A stretch of DNA of 64,000 nucleotides from Luteitalea sp. (GTDB lineage Bacteria > Acidobacteriota > Vicinamibacteria > Vicinamibacterales > Vicinamibacteraceae): the NCBI GenBank assembly GCA_009377605.1, contig WHTT01000027.1, positions 1 to 64,000 of the forward strand, in the 5' to 3' direction. This document shows positions 50,350 through 59,223 of this stretch, in pieces; position 1 is the first letter of the stretch; each line of letters opens with the position of its first letter. Made by a program: the position numbers and the translations under genes. The notes beneath the pieces are model-generated. The model did no database searches. It worked only from the letters and a program-made list of their open reading frames with translations, and was not told the DNA's origin.

Positions 50350-52932
50350 CTATTCCGCGCGAATGGCTGTTGTCGGATCCAGACGAACGGCACGCAGCGC
50401 TGGCAACAGGCTTCCCGCGAGTGTCATCAGCAGCGACAAGCCCACTGCTGCGCTGAAGGTGATTGCGTCCGCCGGTCTGATTCCGGCCAGAAGAGCCTCC
50501 ATCGAGCGTCCCGCCACATACGCCAGCCCAGCGCCGAGCAAGACACCTGCGCAGGCAAGCATTGCCCCGTGCCACATGACGAGCCCCATGATGTCATGCC
50601 GCTGGGCGCCCAGCGCGATTCGCACACCGATCTCCTGTGTGCGCTGCGACACGGTATACGCCAGCAAGCCGTGAATCCCGATGCCGGCCAGCAAGACGGC
50701 CGCTGCTGCAAACGCGACGATTACGCGCGATTGCGACTGGCGGGACGCCGTCTCCTGATCCACGATCTCGGCCAGCAGGCGTACGTCGGAGATCGGCTGT
50801 TCAGGGTCCGCGCTGCGCACGATCCGGTGAACCTCGGGCATCAGCCTCTCGGGGCTGCCAGCCGTGCGAATGAGGAGATCCTTCGGGGTATAACCGAGAA
50901 TCGCGCCGTCGGGAACCTGCTGATACGGTAGATAGACTTGCGGCTCACTGTTCCGCTCGAGACCGCGAACGCGAATGTTGCCGACGACTCCAACGACGGC
51001 CCTTTCAGCAAGCGCAAACTCGAAGCGCCGCGCCATGGGATCCTGACCGGGCCAGAAGCGCTGCGCGAACGACTCGCTGACGACGGCAACGTAGGGCGAC
51101 TGCTGGGTGTCCGACTCGCTCACATCGCGGCCCATCTTTACGGGAATCCCTAACGCAGACAAGAATCCGGGAGTGACGTAGCGCAAGCTCGCCGTGGTCG
51201 TTCCCGCTCGATCGGTGGGCATGCCGTCGAGCGAGACCGGCCAGATTCCCCCGCGCATCACCATCGGGAGATAACTGATGTAGGCCGCATGGCTGACTCC
51301 TGGCAAGGCCCGCACCTCAGTCAGCACGTTCGAGTAGAACTGATGACGCGCAGTTACCGTCGCATACTTTGGAAGCGGCAGCGCCGTGCGCATGGTAAGC
51401 ACGTTCTCGCGATGGAACCCGGGATCCACGGCCTGCACCTGCCACAGCGCCCGCAGCAACAGCCCTGCACAGACGAGCAGAACTACGGACGCGCTGACCT
51501 CGGCAATCACCAGCATCGAACGCAGCCGTTCTTTGAAGCCGCCTCCTGCGCGCGCGCCTTCACGCAGGCCTTCGGCGCCGGTGTCCCGGCACACCTTGAA
51601 CGCAGGCATAATGCCGAAGCCAATACCTGTGAGGGCCGTCAGCATCGCCGCAAAGCCCATCACGCGGAGGTCCAGGGAGGGCGTCTGAGCGATGGGCAGA
51701 TTGCTCGGCACCAGGCGAGTCAACAACGACAGCCCAAGAAGCGCAACGAGAGCGCCCAGCAACCCGCCGAGGACGGCAATGCACAGGCTCTCCGTGAGCA
51801 GTTGCCGGGTGAGCCGTTCCCTTCCAGCGCCCAACGCCGTCCGGACCGCCAACTCTCGCCGCCGCGCCAGTGCCCTCGCAAGGAACAGGTTCGCAACGTT
51901 CGTGCAGGCAATCAGGAGCAGGCACAGGGAAGCCCCTAGCAGAACCACGAGCAAAAGCCGCGATTGGCTCGAAATCTCATCTCGCACCAGATTCACGGTG
52001 GCCCCAGTCTGCGCGTTCTCCACCGGATACGCACGCTCGAGTCGAGCGGCGATGCGGCTCATGTCGCTCCGCGCCTGATTCAGCGAGACGTCCGCCTTCA
52101 GCCGGGCCACTGCATAGAGCTCGTTGTTGTTCCTATCTTCCATGTCCGCCGGACCGAGTTGCATCGGCCTCCAGAGCAGAGCGTCGCGGTTGGGAAAGTG
52201 AAAGCTCTGGGGCATCACGCCAATGACGGTATGCGGCGAGCCATCCAAGAGAATCTTCTTGCCGAGCACACGACCGCCTCCGAAATAGCTCTGCCAGAAG
52301 TCGTAGCTCAAGACGACGGTTCCGGGAGCTCCGTCTCGGTCGTCTTCTGGCGTGAAACGTCGCCCCGTAATCGGCCGGGCTCCCAGGATGCCGAACACTT
52401 CCGACGTGACAAGCGTAAGCTCCACGCGCTGCGGCTCCCGATGACCAATCAGATTGGCCGCTCTCCCCGTGTATGCCCCCATGGATTCGAAGGAGCTGCT
52501 CATCTGCTTCCAGTCGCGGTAGTTCGGAGGAGACAGCTCCATCTGCGTGTAGCCTGGTGGGCTCTCCCACAACCGCACCAGTTGATCCGAATTGGCAAAC
52601 GGAAGCGGGCGGAGCAAGACGTGGTCGGTGATGGAGAACGTGGCAGTCGTCGCGCCGATCCCTAGTGCTGTGACCAGGATTGCCGTGAGCGTGAAGCCTG
52701 GGCTGCGCGCCAGTGTGCGCGCCGTATAGCGCACGTCCTGCCCCAGGATGTCCCAATGCACCTGGGCTGCGCCTGCCGGAAGCTCCAGCAATGTGTCGAT
52801 CCAACACCAGACCCGCGCCCACACACCGCCTGCAACGCGCAGTCGCTCCTCGAGGACCACGCACAGCTGCTCGCCGTACTCGGCGCGAAACGATGCCGGA
52901 TAGAGGCGCAACAGAATTCGGTAGAAGCGCAT
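50350..52932 (-). CDS. ADOP-family FtsX/MacB-type permease
   Basis: This 860-residue permease opens with the ADOP-type N-terminal extension (MRFYRILLRLYPASFRAEYG), then the core. TM1 is AILVTALGIGATTATFSITD at about residue 85. The first periplasmic domain extends to about 320. Central FtsX helices include LLLVVLLGASLCLLLIACTN and IAVLGGLLGALVALLGLSLL. The second periplasmic domain and the final helices end DPTTAIRAE. It overlaps the PadR stop by 1 bp if ATG 52932 is used, or by 4 bp if the GTG at 52935 is used. It is co-expressed with that PadR repressor, and no ATPase gene is nearby. Confidence 0.9.
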   Translation of the reverse strand: MRFYRILLRLYPASFRAEYGEQLCVVLEERLRVAGGVWARVWCWIDTLLELPAGAAQVHWDILGQDVRYTARTLARSPGFTLTAILVTALGIGATTATFSITDHVLLRPLPFANSDQLVRLWESPPGYTQMELSPPNYRDWKQMSSSFESMGAYTGRAANLIGHREPQRVELTLVTSEVFGILGARPITGRRFTPEDDRDGAPGTVVLSYDFWQSYFGGGRVLGKKILLDGSPHTVIGVMPQSFHFPNRDALLWRPMQLGPADMEDRNNNELYAVARLKADVSLNQARSDMSRIAARLERAYPVENAQTGATVNLVRDEISSQSRLLLVVLLGASLCLLLIACTNVANLFLARALARRRELAVRTALGAGRERLTRQLLTESLCIAVLGGLLGALVALLGLSLLTRLVPSNLPIAQTPSLDLRVMGFAAMLTALTGIGFGIMPAFKVCRDTGAEGLREGARAGGGFKERLRSMLVIAEVSASVVLLVCAGLLLRALWQVQAVDPGFHRENVLTMRTALPLPKYATVTARHQFYSNVLTEVRALPGVSHAAYISYLPMVMRGGIWPVSLDGMPTDRAGTTTASLRYVTPGFLSALGIPVKMGRDVSESDTQQSPYVAVVSESFAQRFWPGQDPMARRFEFALAERAVVGVVGNIRVRGLERNSEPQVYLPYQQVPDGAILGYTPKDLLIRTAGSPERLMPEVHRIVRSADPEQPISDVRLLAEIVDQETASRQSQSRVIVAFAAAAVLLAGIGIHGLLAYTVSQRTQEIGVRIALGAQRHDIMGLVMWHGAMLACAGVLLGAGLAYVAGRSMEALLAGIRPADAITFSAAVGLSLLMTLAGSLLPALRAVRLDPTTAIRAE

Positions 52933-53300
52933 CACGCCCTCCCGGTGGCCAGGCCGCTCGCCCGCGCCAGCTTGAGCAGCCGCGCCAGGCGCCGCGCCTC
53001 GGCGCGAGCCACGGCCTCGCCAAACGGCGTGATCCGGTAATAGCGCCGCCGCTCATCGTCCAGCTCCCGCGCCGGGCGCTGCCGCTGGCTGACTTCGACG
53101 ATCAATCCCTGCTCCTGCATCCGCTGGAGCGAGCGATAGAGCGTGCCCGCCCCAAGCTTCAGCTCACCGCCTGTGTGGGCCGCGGCATCCTGCATGATCG
53201 CGTAGCCATGCTTCGGCTGATCCGCCAGCGTCACGAGGATCTGGAAGGTCGCCGGTGGCAGCGGAAGCAAGGACTCAGGTTGTTCGGTGTGCTCTGCCAT
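52932..53300 (-). CDS. PadR-family transcriptional repressor
   Basis: This 122-residue winged-helix protein has LPPATFQILVTLADQPKHGY, AIMQDAAAHTGGELKLGAGT and LYRSLQRMQEQGLIVEVSQR, then the wing RRRYYRITPFGEAVARAEAR and a C-terminal helix ending in GLATGRA. This is PadR-s2 architecture. It is the first gene of a PadR-ADOP operon (overlapping stop and start). Its promoter at 53307-53334 carries repeated TATAGC half-sites, so autorepression is likely. Start is ATG 53300, with GGAG 2 nt upstream. Confidence 0.92.
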   Translation of the reverse strand: MAEHTEQPESLLPLPPATFQILVTLADQPKHGYAIMQDAAAHTGGELKLGAGTLYRSLQRMQEQGLIVEVSQRQRPARELDDERRRYYRITPFGEAVARAEARRLARLLKLARASGLATGRA

Positions 53301-53306
53301 GTCTCC

Positions 53307-53342
53307 AATATAGCCGATCTACATATAGCGTCAATGGCTATA
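53307..53342 (-). promoter_or_regulatory. Strong PadR-operon promoter with operator
   Basis: Read leftward: TTGACG (53329-53334), a 16-bp spacer and TATATT (53307-53312). A 7-bp inverted repeat TATAGCC (53309-53315) and GGCTATA (53336-53342) brackets the whole promoter, and a third half-site TATAGCG (53324-53330) sits in the spacer. Repressor binding would block both core elements. Confidence 0.65.
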
Positions 53343-53525
53343 CTTATTCGGGCGCGCTACGTACTTGGACGAACTGCTCTCGCTTTCACGTTCCGTAAGG
53401 TGCCTTTCGCTTGTCGAAACAGCGTTCATCGTTTGGGACGAAACCCTCGAGATCTGTTCGCGCTTGCCGTGCGGCAGCTGTCTTGCAATGCGTAACCAGC
53501 AAACACGGCTTCAGGATGAAAAGCG

Positions 53526-53909
53526 ATGAAGGATCCCAAGGAGCTCGTCGATTCGCTGCTCGATCGCCGCGAGTTCAACGCGAAAACCGTTCTCGCCTTG
53601 CTCAGCGGCGTCACCATTACCGTCAGCGCCTGCGATGGCGACGATGGCCCAACGGCTCCCAGCCCGCCTGGGGGCGGTGGGGACATCACTGGAACCGTCT
53701 CGGCGAACCATGGCCATCGGGCCGTCCTGGAGGCTGCGCGGCTTGCTGAGGGAGACGCGTTCCCACTCGACATCCGAGGAGACGCTGACCATCCCCACAC
53801 CGTGGAGCTGACCGCAGCGGAGGTGATGCGGGCGGCCGACGGGGAACGCGTCTCAAAGTCCTCCACCACGGACGCCGGGCACACGCACACGGTCACCTTC
53901 AACGCGTAA
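53526..53909 (+). CDS. Small His-rich lipoprotein
   Basis: The 127-residue protein has a lipoprotein-like export signal (VLALLSGVTITVSAC, anchored Cys about residue 36) preceded by a polar 20-residue n-region. A Pro/Gly linker (GPTAPSPPGGGG) and a compact domain with His pairs follow: SANHGHRAVLEAARLAEGDA, RGDADHPHTVELTAAEV and DAGHTHTVTFNA. The spacing of HGH, HPH and HTH suggests metal binding (inference). No family was recognised. ATG 53526 is used and is the only in-frame ATG before the signal sequence. It is a single gene. Confidence 0.65.
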   Translation: MKDPKELVDSLLDRREFNAKTVLALLSGVTITVSACDGDDGPTAPSPPGGGGDITGTVSANHGHRAVLEAARLAEGDAFPLDIRGDADHPHTVELTAAEVMRAADGERVSKSSTTDAGHTHTVTFNA

Positions 53910-53956
53910 AAGGCTGGCTCGTGGCCTGTATCAGCTGAGTCTTGGTGCCCAAGACT

Positions 53957-54487
53957 TCATTCAGGCCTGCTCGGCTCCCCGTGCGAAGACGGAGGAATGT
54001 TGTGGTTGAAGCGGAAGATATTGTCGGGATCGTACGTATCCTTCAGCGCGACGAGCTTTAGGTAGGTCGCCTGGGAGTAGGCAGCCCGCGTCTGAGCAGG
54101 GCCCGTGCTTCCCGGACCAAGGGCATTGATCTGCATTTCGCCAGTCAGGCTCGGCTTCAACGCCTTCATCATCGCATCGGGCACGGTCTTCGCCCATTGG
54201 ACGTACGCATTCAACACCTCTCGCCCTTGTGCCATCGGATAGGCAACCTGACCGCCAAAGATCTCTTTCACCGGGTACAACGTACACTCGAGCGCGGTGA
54301 CGATACCGAAGTTACCGCCGCCTCCTCGCAGCCCCCACAGCAGATCCGGATGGCTGTCCTCGTTCACCTGCAGCAGACGGCCGTCGGCTGTTACCAGCTC
54401 GACGGATCGAATACTGCCGGCGCCGGGCCCGTACTGGCGAACCAACCAGCCGACGCCACCGCCGGGACTTTCTGTCGTGATGGGTCA
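53957..54487 (-). pseudogene. Remnant of a BBE-type FAD-linked oxidase
   Basis: On the minus strand, ESPGGGVGWLVRQYGPGAGS, SVELVTADGRLLQVNEDSHP and LLWGLRGGGGNFGIVTALEC are the middle of a berberine-bridge-type FAD oxidase. Residues from there to ALKPSLTG are followed abruptly by the C-terminal end (RAAYSQATYLKLVALKDTYD, DPDNIFRFNHNIPP). The N-terminal FAD-binding domain and a large central part are missing. Two deletions are needed to explain it, so this is a pseudogene. The reading frame is still open from the GTG at 54445. Confidence 0.8.
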
Positions 54488-54557
54488 CTGGTTGCGCTCA
54501 TGTCTCTCCTTCACGTTCACGACTTGGCCATGGCGAAGGTCGTGCCGGCACCACCGC

Positions 54558-54588
54558 CAGGCAGGGCGCGTTCGCCGAACGCGCCGAG
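54558..54588. repeat. Dispersed palindromic repeat, family A (short copy 5)
   Basis: This single-module copy reads CAGGGCGCGTTCGCCGAACG and then CGCC. It lies in the gap between the FAD-oxidase remnant and the GH13 gene. Confidence 0.75.
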
Positions 54589-54659
54589 TGCTACTCTACA
54601 GAAACGGCGTGCGTCTCGATGTATCAGCATTGCAACCGCTGCCGCCGTCAAGGAGCGCC

Positions 54660-56570
54660 ATGCCTGCTTCCCTCGCGCACATTCGTCACAATACTCCAAT
54701 GGGGGCGAACCTCATTGCCGACGGGGCGACGTTTCGTGTCTGGGCGCCCCACGCACGTACCGTTCATGTGCTTGGGGACTTCAACGATCGCCAGCGGAAC
54801 GACGCGAGTCTGCTGACCGCTGACGAGCACGGACATTGGCGGGGATTCATCGCCGGCGCGCGAGATCGTCACCGTTACATGTTCTACGTCGTTGGCGACG
54901 GCAGCGAGGGCCCGAAGCGAGACCCGTACGCACGCGAGCTCCAGACGCCGTTTCCCAGTGAGTGCGTCATCCGCCGCCCCGACTTTCCCTGGCACGAGAG
55001 CCGCTTCGTCACACCGAGGTTTCAGGATTTCGTCATCTATCAGCTCCACGTCGGCACGTTCTTTACACCCAACCTGCCGAGGAAGGGGGGCACGTTCCTC
55101 GATGTCGCGTGCAAAGTGCCCTATCTGGCCGAGCTGGGCGTGACGGCGATTCAGCTCCTGCCGATCCAAGAGTTCCAGACGACGTTCAGCCTCGGGTACA
55201 ACGGCACCGACTACTTCTCTCCTGAGATGGACTTCGCCGTCGAGGACATCGACTTGCCTCCGTACGTCGCTGCGGTCAATCGACTGCTAGAGGCAAAAGG
55301 GCTGGCAATCTATAGGATCGAGGACTTGCACGGTGAAATGAATCAGCTCAAGGCTCTCGTGGACCTGTGTCACCTCCACGGGCTGGCGGTCATCCTCGAC
55401 GTCGTTTACAACCATGCCGGTGGGGACTTCGGCGATGAGAGTCTGTACTTCTTCGACCGGCAACCCACCGACGAGGGACCGCGCAACTCGCTCTACTTCA
55501 CCGACAAGGGCCACGCTGGTGGACTGGTATTCGATTTCGGGAAGCCAGAGGTATGCGACTTCCTCATTCAAAACGCGAAGTTCTTTCTGGACGAGTACCG
55601 CATCGATGGCTTGCGCTACGATCAGGTGAGTGTCATCGATCACGACGGCGCGCCGCACGGCTGGCGTTTTTGTCAGGACCTCACCTCGACGCTGCGGCAT
55701 CATCTCCCCCACGTCTTCGACAAGGCCGAATACTGGAACGTCAATCCGTACGTGGTGAAGCCGCCGCCCGACGGCGCTGGGTTCGACGCGTCACTGACCG
55801 ACGGCCTCCGCGCTGCGATTCGCCATGTGATCGGCAACGCGAGCGCACCCGACGAGCGCCCGCTCGACATGACCCGCCTGGCGCGCAGTCTCTGGCCGGA
55901 AGGCTTCCACGAGCCTTGGCAGTTCGTGCAGGGCCCGGAAAACCACGACATCGTCTATCGCGGCCGCGACGAGCGCATCGCCCGGCTCGGCGATCCAGGG
56001 AATCCGCGCTCGTGGTTCGGCCGCAGCCGCGCCCGCGTGGCAACTGGAATGAGCCTCACCGCACCTGGCATTCCCATGCTGTTCATGGGCCAGGAGCTCT
56101 TGGAAGACAAGCAGTGGTCGGACAATCTCGACTTCCACGAAGATCTGCTGCTCCACTGGGCTGGCCTCGACCAGGGTGACACGCAGATGATCGATCACCT
56201 GCGCTTCACGCGCGAGCTGCTTCACCTGCGCTGGCGATACGCCGCCTTGCGAGGCCATGGCTTCCGGGTGGTGCACGTCCACGATCACAACCGCGTGCTC
56301 GCCTTCCGACGCTGGGCAGAGGGAACGGCTGACGACGTGATGGTGGTGGTGCACCTTTCGACGTTCAACCGCTTCGACTACCGAATCGGCTTTCCGAGCG
56401 GCGGCGAGTGGCAAGAGGTCTTCAACAGCGACGTCTACGAGAACTGGGTCAATCCGAACGTCGTGGGGAACGGCGGGCACGTATGCGCCGAGTCAGAGCC
56501 GCAGCACGGTCTCAGCCACTCCGTCGCGCTGGTGCTGCCGGCAAACAGCCTGCTCGTGTTCACCAGGTAG
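54660..56570 (+). CDS. GH13 alpha-glucan branching-type enzyme
   Basis: This 636-residue protein resembles a 1,4-alpha-glucan branching or trehalohydrolase-type enzyme. An N-terminal CBM48-like domain (FRVWAPHARTVHVLGDFNDR) precedes the GH13 barrel. The four conserved regions are DVVYNH (247-252), DGLRYDQV with the likely nucleophile Asp321, EYWN with the general acid Glu at about 356, and ENHD at about 426-430. The acid/base and nucleophile arrangement is intact, so it should be active. Length is shorter than typical GlgB (about 730 residues). ATG 54660 with AAGGAG is clear. The longer open frame upstream is antisense to the FAD remnant. No glycogen operon is present. Confidence 0.88.
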   Translation: MPASLAHIRHNTPMGANLIADGATFRVWAPHARTVHVLGDFNDRQRNDASLLTADEHGHWRGFIAGARDRHRYMFYVVGDGSEGPKRDPYARELQTPFPSECVIRRPDFPWHESRFVTPRFQDFVIYQLHVGTFFTPNLPRKGGTFLDVACKVPYLAELGVTAIQLLPIQEFQTTFSLGYNGTDYFSPEMDFAVEDIDLPPYVAAVNRLLEAKGLAIYRIEDLHGEMNQLKALVDLCHLHGLAVILDVVYNHAGGDFGDESLYFFDRQPTDEGPRNSLYFTDKGHAGGLVFDFGKPEVCDFLIQNAKFFLDEYRIDGLRYDQVSVIDHDGAPHGWRFCQDLTSTLRHHLPHVFDKAEYWNVNPYVVKPPPDGAGFDASLTDGLRAAIRHVIGNASAPDERPLDMTRLARSLWPEGFHEPWQFVQGPENHDIVYRGRDERIARLGDPGNPRSWFGRSRARVATGMSLTAPGIPMLFMGQELLEDKQWSDNLDFHEDLLLHWAGLDQGDTQMIDHLRFTRELLHLRWRYAALRGHGFRVVHVHDHNRVLAFRRWAEGTADDVMVVVHLSTFNRFDYRIGFPSGGEWQEVFNSDVYENWVNPNVVGNGGHVCAESEPQHGLSHSVALVLPANSLLVFTR

Positions 56571-56643
56571 GGCGCGTTCGCCGAACGCGCCGTCCCGGAC
56601 GCCGCCGCGACAGAACGGCCGCCTCGGCGAGGCGGTCCTACCT
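56567..56643. repeat. Dispersed palindromic repeat, family A (copy 6)
   Basis: The element begins AGGTAGGGCGCGTTCGCCGA, continues with a GCCGCC-rich centre and ends ACGGCCGCCTCGGCGAGGCG followed by GTCCTACC. It begins inside the last codon of the GH13 gene, whose TAG stop (56568-56570) is part of its AGGTAGGG motif, and supplies the TAG stop (56638-56640, minus strand) of the truncated sulfatase. Confidence 0.85.
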
Positions 56644-57033
56644 CGCCTCCGGATAGGGATCCTTTTCCGGGACTTTCAAGTCCGTTCGCAGTCGCTTCAG
56701 CTCCGCCAGCAGCTCCTCTTGCACCTCCTTGTAAGCCGGATCGCCGTAGCGGCTGCGCAGCTCCGTCGGATCCTTGGCGAGGTCGAAGAGCTCCCATTCG
56801 TCGGCATCGTAGTAGTGGATCAACTTGTGCCGCTCGGTGCGAACGCCGTAGTGCCGCGCCACGGCATGAGGGGCACCCTCGTGCCCTTCGTAGTAGTGGT
56901 AGTAGAACGTCCGGCGCCAGTCCGGCGGCGCGTCGCCGGTCTCGAGGATCGGGATCAGGCTGCGGCCCTGCATGTCGCCTGGAATCTCCGCCCCCGCGAT
57001 CTCCAGAAGCGTCTCCGGTACATCGATGTTCAT
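56638..57033 (-). pseudogene. Truncated sulfatase (C-terminal domain only)
   Basis: The 131-residue frame is the C-terminal part of a formylglycine-dependent sulfatase: NIDVPETLLEIAGAEIPGDM, QGRSLIPILETGDAPPDWRR, then VRTERHKLIHYYDADEWELF, DLAKDPTELRSRYGDP. The catalytic CxPxR motif and the metal site are in the missing N-terminal part. GGAGG lies before ATG 57033, so the fragment may still be translated, but it cannot hydrolyse sulfate esters. The stop codon is within the adjacent family A repeat, so the 3' end may also be disturbed. Confidence 0.85.
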
Positions 57034-57077
57034 AGCCTCCTACGTCCACGCCTGCACGGAGGTCTCGCCGCGGCGCG

Positions 57078-58331
57078 CTATTTCGTGCCGCTGTTGAGCC
57101 AGAGGTCGAGTCTCGGCGCGTTCCAAGTGTACGGCTTGTTCACCACATCCACATCGCCATCACCATCGACATCGGCCAGCTTGCCTTCGTGCCAATCGTG
57201 GCCGCTCACTAACACGCTCTCGCGGAACTGTCCCTTGCCATCACCGTAGAGTATCCATGCGCTGGCGTCTGGGTGGTCCACCTGATCCGGCGTGCTCGTC
57301 CACTTCGCCATCTCGGCGGCAAAGATGTCTAGATGACCGTCGCCATCCACGTCCGCGACGTCGAGGGTATGCCCGTGAACCATGTCGCGGCCCAAGAGAT
57401 CGCGACCGTGCCACGACGCGGCGTCCGTCGGGTCACCGTCCGCTTCATAGAATTTGAGCGGCCCGCTGCCGTCACCCGGGGCGATCACGATTTGCGCCAC
57501 GCTGTCCTTGGTGAACCGACCAGCGCGAATACGGCCTCCGATAGCGCCCACCCTGATCGGCGTAAACGTTCCGCGCTCGTATCTGAACCAGTAGTTGCCG
57601 GCCAGCAAGTCGGTCCGCCCATCTCCGTCCACATCGAACCTATCGAGCCCCTCGGCGTACTCCGCGGCGTCACCGACCTGCTCACCCGCCCGTCCCGCAT
57701 ACACGACTTGGAGGGGCCAACTGTCCGCGCGCTTGGGGTCCGCGGGAATGTCGGCAATGAAGAGCGTCTTGGCCCGCTGGTTCCAGAAGACGAGCTGTGG
57801 CGTGCCCGTTCCCTTGAAGTCGCCAAAGATCTGGTCGTGGTGCTGGTTCGCACCTCCAGCCTTGATGGTGTGCCTGACCCACGGCACGTCGGGATCGAAG
57901 CTCGGCGAGGGATTCTCCCACCAGTACAGCTTGTTGCCGCTCGCGTCCTCGCCAAACACGATGTCTCGATCGCCATCGCCGTCGATGTCGTGTGCGGCGC
58001 CCCCGGCCTCGAGTCGAATGAAGTCCTTCTCGATGACATAGCGATCCCATCCCTCGTCGGTTGGCCGGATCCAGACGAGCGCGGGCGCCTGCACTCGGTA
58101 GCTGATCACGATATCGGAGGCACGCCCACCACCGAGGTCTGTCACGAGGAGCCCCGTCTGCTGATGAGATCCCTGGGGATTCGGCAGCTGCTCTTTCTCA
58201 CTGGAGCGGTGCACCCATCGAATCTCTCCAGCCACGCCGCCAATGCCGATCGAGAACAGCCCTCCGAGGAGCAGCCACGAGATGGCATGACAACGTGCGC
58301 GCGTACGGGACGGGGTAGCGGCAATACTCAT
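57078..58331 (-). CDS. Secreted FG-GAP/VCBS-repeat protein
   Basis: The 417-residue protein has a signal peptide (ISWLLLGGLFSIGIGGVAGE). It then has repeated beta-propeller-type blades with calcium-binding DxDxDG loops: AAHDIDGDGDRDIVFGEDAS, DRFDVDGDGRTDLLAGNYWF, LDVADVDGDGHLDIFAAEMA and KLADVDGDGDVDVVNKPYTW. This is the FG-GAP/VCBS-like family, extracellular or periplasmic, often attached to carbohydrate metabolism or adhesion. The function is unknown. The sulfatase remnant follows on the same strand, so the pair may once have formed a polysaccharide-utilisation unit. Start is ATG 58331. Confidence 0.87.
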   Translation of the reverse strand: MSIAATPSRTRARCHAISWLLLGGLFSIGIGGVAGEIRWVHRSSEKEQLPNPQGSHQQTGLLVTDLGGGRASDIVISYRVQAPALVWIRPTDEGWDRYVIEKDFIRLEAGGAAHDIDGDGDRDIVFGEDASGNKLYWWENPSPSFDPDVPWVRHTIKAGGANQHHDQIFGDFKGTGTPQLVFWNQRAKTLFIADIPADPKRADSWPLQVVYAGRAGEQVGDAAEYAEGLDRFDVDGDGRTDLLAGNYWFRYERGTFTPIRVGAIGGRIRAGRFTKDSVAQIVIAPGDGSGPLKFYEADGDPTDAASWHGRDLLGRDMVHGHTLDVADVDGDGHLDIFAAEMAKWTSTPDQVDHPDASAWILYGDGKGQFRESVLVSGHDWHEGKLADVDGDGDVDVVNKPYTWNAPRLDLWLNSGTK

Positions 58332-58544
58332 GGGATCATCTCAGGATTCCGGAAGTCGCGCTGGAGCGCGGACCGGCCGGCGAGGCTACTCGAAGGCCGG
58401 TGTCGTCGGGCTTGGCACAGCAGAAAACGTTTTCGACCGCAGTATACCCGAGCCTTCCATGCTCGTGTCAAGGTCCGACAAAGACGGCCCCAAGGGTTCG
58501 CTCGTCACGATGCACACGCTAATGATTTCGTCATACTTATCACT

Positions 58545-58574
58545 TTGACTTATCGACAGCGCCGTGCCTAAACT
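58545..58574 (+). promoter_or_regulatory. Promoter for a leaderless transcript
   Basis: TTGACT (58545-58550) and TAAACT (58569-58574) are 18 bp apart. Transcription would start at about 58581-58582, exactly where the ATG of the methyltransferase begins (58582). Confidence 0.5.
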
Positions 58575-58581
58575 GCCCCTC

Positions 58582-59223
58582 ATGGAGCAGTCGAACGTCA
58601 ATCTGTGGGGATCGTCGGCACATGCGCTCGACTATCTCGCTCGGGCCAACTCGATTCCTCATCGAAGCGAAGGAGAGGCGGAGCTGCTGGCCTGTTTGCC
58701 ACGCGCACTCACGCGCGTGCTCGACCTGGGAAGTGGCGACGGCCGGCTGCTCGCCCTCGTCCGGTTGGCGCGCCCAGAAGCAGAAGCCGTGGCGATCGAC
58801 TTTTCCGAGACCATGCTCGAGCGACTCCGCGGGCGCTTCGCCGGCGAGTCCCTGGTCACCGTCCGTGCACATGACCTGGACCACCCGCTGCCGGAGTCGC
58901 TCGGCACCTTCGATGCGATTGTCTCCAGCTTCGCGATTCACCATCTCTCGGACGATCGCAAGCGCGCTCTGTACGAAGAGGCGTATCGCCTGCTCCGCCC
59001 GCGCGGCGTGCTCTGCAATCTGGAGCACGTGGCATCTCCATCGAGGACGCTCCATGAGCAGTTTCTCGCGCTCATCGAGGTCGATCCCGCCGAGGAGGAC
59101 CCTTCCAACAAGTTGCTCGACCTGGAGACACAGCTCGCCTGGCTGCGTACCATTGGCTTTGTCGATGTCGACTGCCACTGGAAGTGGCGGGAGCTGGCGC
59201 TGCTGGCAGGCACCCGCCTGTAG
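58582..59223 (+). CDS. Class I SAM-dependent methyltransferase
   Basis: This 213-residue methyltransferase has motif I VLDLGSGDGRLLALV at about residues 46-60, AVAIDFSETMLERLRGRF, the motif IV region DAIVSSFAIHHLSDDRKRAL and PRGVLCNLEHV. It is a small-molecule type with no extra domain. The substrate is unknown. ATG 58582 fits a leaderless start; an upstream in-frame GTG at 58564 is the alternative. Its stop codon TAG (59221-59223) is part of a family B repeat, so the C-terminus has been reset by the repeat. Confidence 0.85.
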   Translation: MEQSNVNLWGSSAHALDYLARANSIPHRSEGEAELLACLPRALTRVLDLGSGDGRLLALVRLARPEAEAVAIDFSETMLERLRGRFAGESLVTVRAHDLDHPLPESLGTFDAIVSSFAIHHLSDDRKRALYEEAYRLLRPRGVLCNLEHVASPSRTLHEQFLALIEVDPAEEDPSNKLLDLETQLAWLRTIGFVDVDCHWKWRELALLAGTRL

